A stretch of DNA of 64,000 bases. Origin: Rhynchopus sp. YZ270_cl-10. Its lineage: Eukaryota > Euglenozoa > Diplonemea > Diplonemida > Diplonemidae. Under the pieces are notes generated by a model. The model did no database searches and had not been told where the DNA came from. It worked only from the letters and a program-made list of their open reading frames with translations. The translations under genes were made by a program, and so were the position numbers. Positions 62,779 to 64,000 of the stretch are shown here, one piece after another; within the stretch, counting starts at the first letter, position 1, and every line of letters starts with the position of its first letter. The stretch is taken from assembly GCA_964035575.1 (NCBI GenBank), contig OZ037837.1, forward strand, positions 310,001 to 374,000, given 5' to 3'.

Positions 62779-64000
62779 CTAATCCACACCCTCCATGAAC
62801 GATACCCTACGGAGCGGCGCTCCTCTGCCTACGGGCGTTGTTTCCCTTCTTGCCACCACACCACCTCCACCACCACCTCCACTCCCACTAGCACTCCCCG
62901 CATCACTCCTCCTCGGCGATGGCGGTGGGCTCACCCCCCCACCAGCACCATTTTCCGCATGCAGAAACGACGACGCAGCACTGCCACGCCGGACACGAGA
63001 CAGCCTCCGATCCTTGAACAGCTGAACACGGTCTGCTGCGGCTCGCCCCCTACCAACGTGCGGTGACAGGTCTGCGTACAGAGGCGTTAATACGCTGGTC
63101 GATTTGCCGCTAATGTCAGAGCCATGCAGAGAGAGGTCCGCTGCGTCCTCTTCGTATACTTGGTCATCGGGAGGGAGGAAGACGCTCAGCTCAGAGACGG
63201 AGGGGAAGAGGTGGGTGGAGGCGGGCAGTGCGGGGCTGAGGCCTGGCTTGCCGTCGCTGGAGCGTGGGCTGTTTCGTGTGCTGTGGCGTGGGCTGTTGTT
63301 GCATTCAATTTGCCAGGCCTCGTCGGAGGCAGCCCACTGTGCGTCCTGCAGGCGTGCCCTGCTGCGTGTGACAAAGACAACGCATTCGGTAAAGGCGTCC
63401 AGCACAGCCTTCCCCATCAGCACTGCAATCGCAATCCCAAACATCCCGTTCGCAAAGTCAAAGAACCACCCATCAGGGTCCTCCATATAGTACCCAGCTG
63501 AGGTAAGAAACAGCGCCACCGCCTGCAGCAGCAGAACAGCAGGGTCGATGATGTTGTCCCTGAAGCGGACGTGTGGTTTGAGGTACAGCTCGAGTGTGAA
63601 CATGATGAGGAATATGCACCCCCCCGCAAGACGCGCATGTCCGCACGCAACCATGTCCGGTGTCGCAAAGGCCTGTGTAGACGCAAGCGCAAAGCTTGCG
63701 GCAAACTCAATCACACTGAACCACACCGCCCCGGGACGGAAGCTGCGCATCACCGACGCGTAGCGGTACACCCAGTGGTATTCACGCTTCAGGCTCAGCC
63801 ACTCGCCACGCCCGGCAAAGTGTCGCCAGAACATTCCCCGGTGTGGGTCGACGTAGTACATGGCCACATTCCGCCCACCATCACTCAACGCACTGAAAAT
63901 TAGTGCAGGTGCAACCAGCGCGACAGTGACGGCCAAGACACCAAGCATCAAGTAGTCCACTTCGAAGAGAAGCATCAGACCCGCAAAGCTTGTGCCCTGG
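62779..64000 (-). CDS. Polytopic membrane protein, paralogue of the WSC-domain protein (5' end beyond window)
   Basis: The frame is open to the right edge (QGTSFAGLMLLFEVDYL at the edge) and stops at 62781-62779, so the start and any ectodomain lie outside. The ~250 visible N-terminal residues align without large gaps to the membrane region of the 18532-21900 product: YQGTSFAG; YYVDPHRGMFWRHFAGRGEW against YTIDPGRGRLLKFAAGPGEW; HWVYRYASVMRSFRPGAVWF; and ACGHARLAG. About six hydrophobic segments are visible. The ~150-residue tail is Ser/Pro/Gly-rich with RRxSF-like basic sites (RRVSFMEG), suited to phosphorylation. Only the membrane part is conserved between the two paralogues, so it is the functional core. 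Transport or signalling role unknown. Confidence 0.88.
   Translation of the reverse strand, partial: QGTSFAGLMLLFEVDYLMLGVLAVTVALVAPALIFSALSDGGRNVAMYYVDPHRGMFWRHFAGRGEWLSLKREYHWVYRYASVMRSFRPGAVWFSVIEFAASFALASTQAFATPDMVACGHARLAGGCIFLIMFTLELYLKPHVRFRDNIIDPAVLLLQAVALFLTSAGYYMEDPDGWFFDFANGMFGIAIAVLMGKAVLDAFTECVVFVTRSRARLQDAQWAASDEAWQIECNNSPRHSTRNSPRSSDGKPGLSPALPASTHLFPSVSELSVFLPPDDQVYEEDAADLSLHGSDISGKSTSVLTPLYADLSPHVGRGRAAADRVQLFKDRRLSRVRRGSAASSFLHAENGAGGGVSPPPSPRRSDAGSASGSGGGGGGGVVARRETTPVGRGAPLRRVSFMEGVD

Overview
This looks like a window from a repeat-rich eukaryotic nuclear genome, most likely a diplonemid or a close euglenozoan relative. Three things point that way. All convincing host genes lie on one strand (minus) and are intronless over their whole length. 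They are separated by long AT-rich, repeat-filled spacers, as in polycistronic euglenozoan gene arrays. Just upstream of one gene is a 20-nt sequence (minus strand of 41511-41530) that nearly matches the 3' end of the kinetoplastid/diplonemid spliced leader exon as I remember it. The assignment is an inference. No rRNA, tRNA or mitochondrial gene was recognised that would settle it.

Host genes, all on the minus strand: a tandem B-box/leucine-rich-repeat protein cut by the left window edge (1-1084); a WSC-domain, Pro/Thr-rich, multi-membrane-spanning protein (18532-21900); a secreted Sushi/CUB/CUB/WD40 protein (25007-27697); a ubiquitin-like/LRR protein with a basic nuclear-type tail (28315-29511); a second ubiquitin-like/LRR protein with thirteen nearly identical 25-residue repeats (40000-41487); a second tandem B-box/LRR protein (42245-43729); and a multi-membrane-spanning protein related to the one at 18.5 kb, cut by the right edge (62779-64000). 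The four LRR proteins share a common linker plus repeat module and carry either a ubiquitin-like or a B-box head, so they form one modular family. The two membrane proteins and the CUB protein look like a cell-surface set.

Mobile elements: two near-identical tyrosine-recombinase genes lie tail to tail at 14.1-17.0 kb, one inside a ~199-bp long-terminal-inverted-repeat unit. Both share one frameshift in front of the catalytic tyrosine. A degenerate reverse transcriptase/RNase H unit (36.0-37.7 kb) runs into a 281-copy octamer array. Short inverted-repeat elements with clear 5-, 3- and 9-bp target duplications are scattered through the window.

Other repeats: four pure 7- or 8-bp tandem arrays (22.9, 24.5, 32.5 and 33.8 kb), mostly with units containing GTAC; several interspersed families with multiple copies in the window (30.6/32.9/51.5/58.7/59.2 kb; 38.2/48.3 kb; 7.9/12.5 kb; 56/60 kb); and a family of about sixteen small hairpin-forming sequences, all in the same orientation. 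The stretch 44-62.7 kb contains no gene I can support. It is layered repeats and low-complexity DNA.
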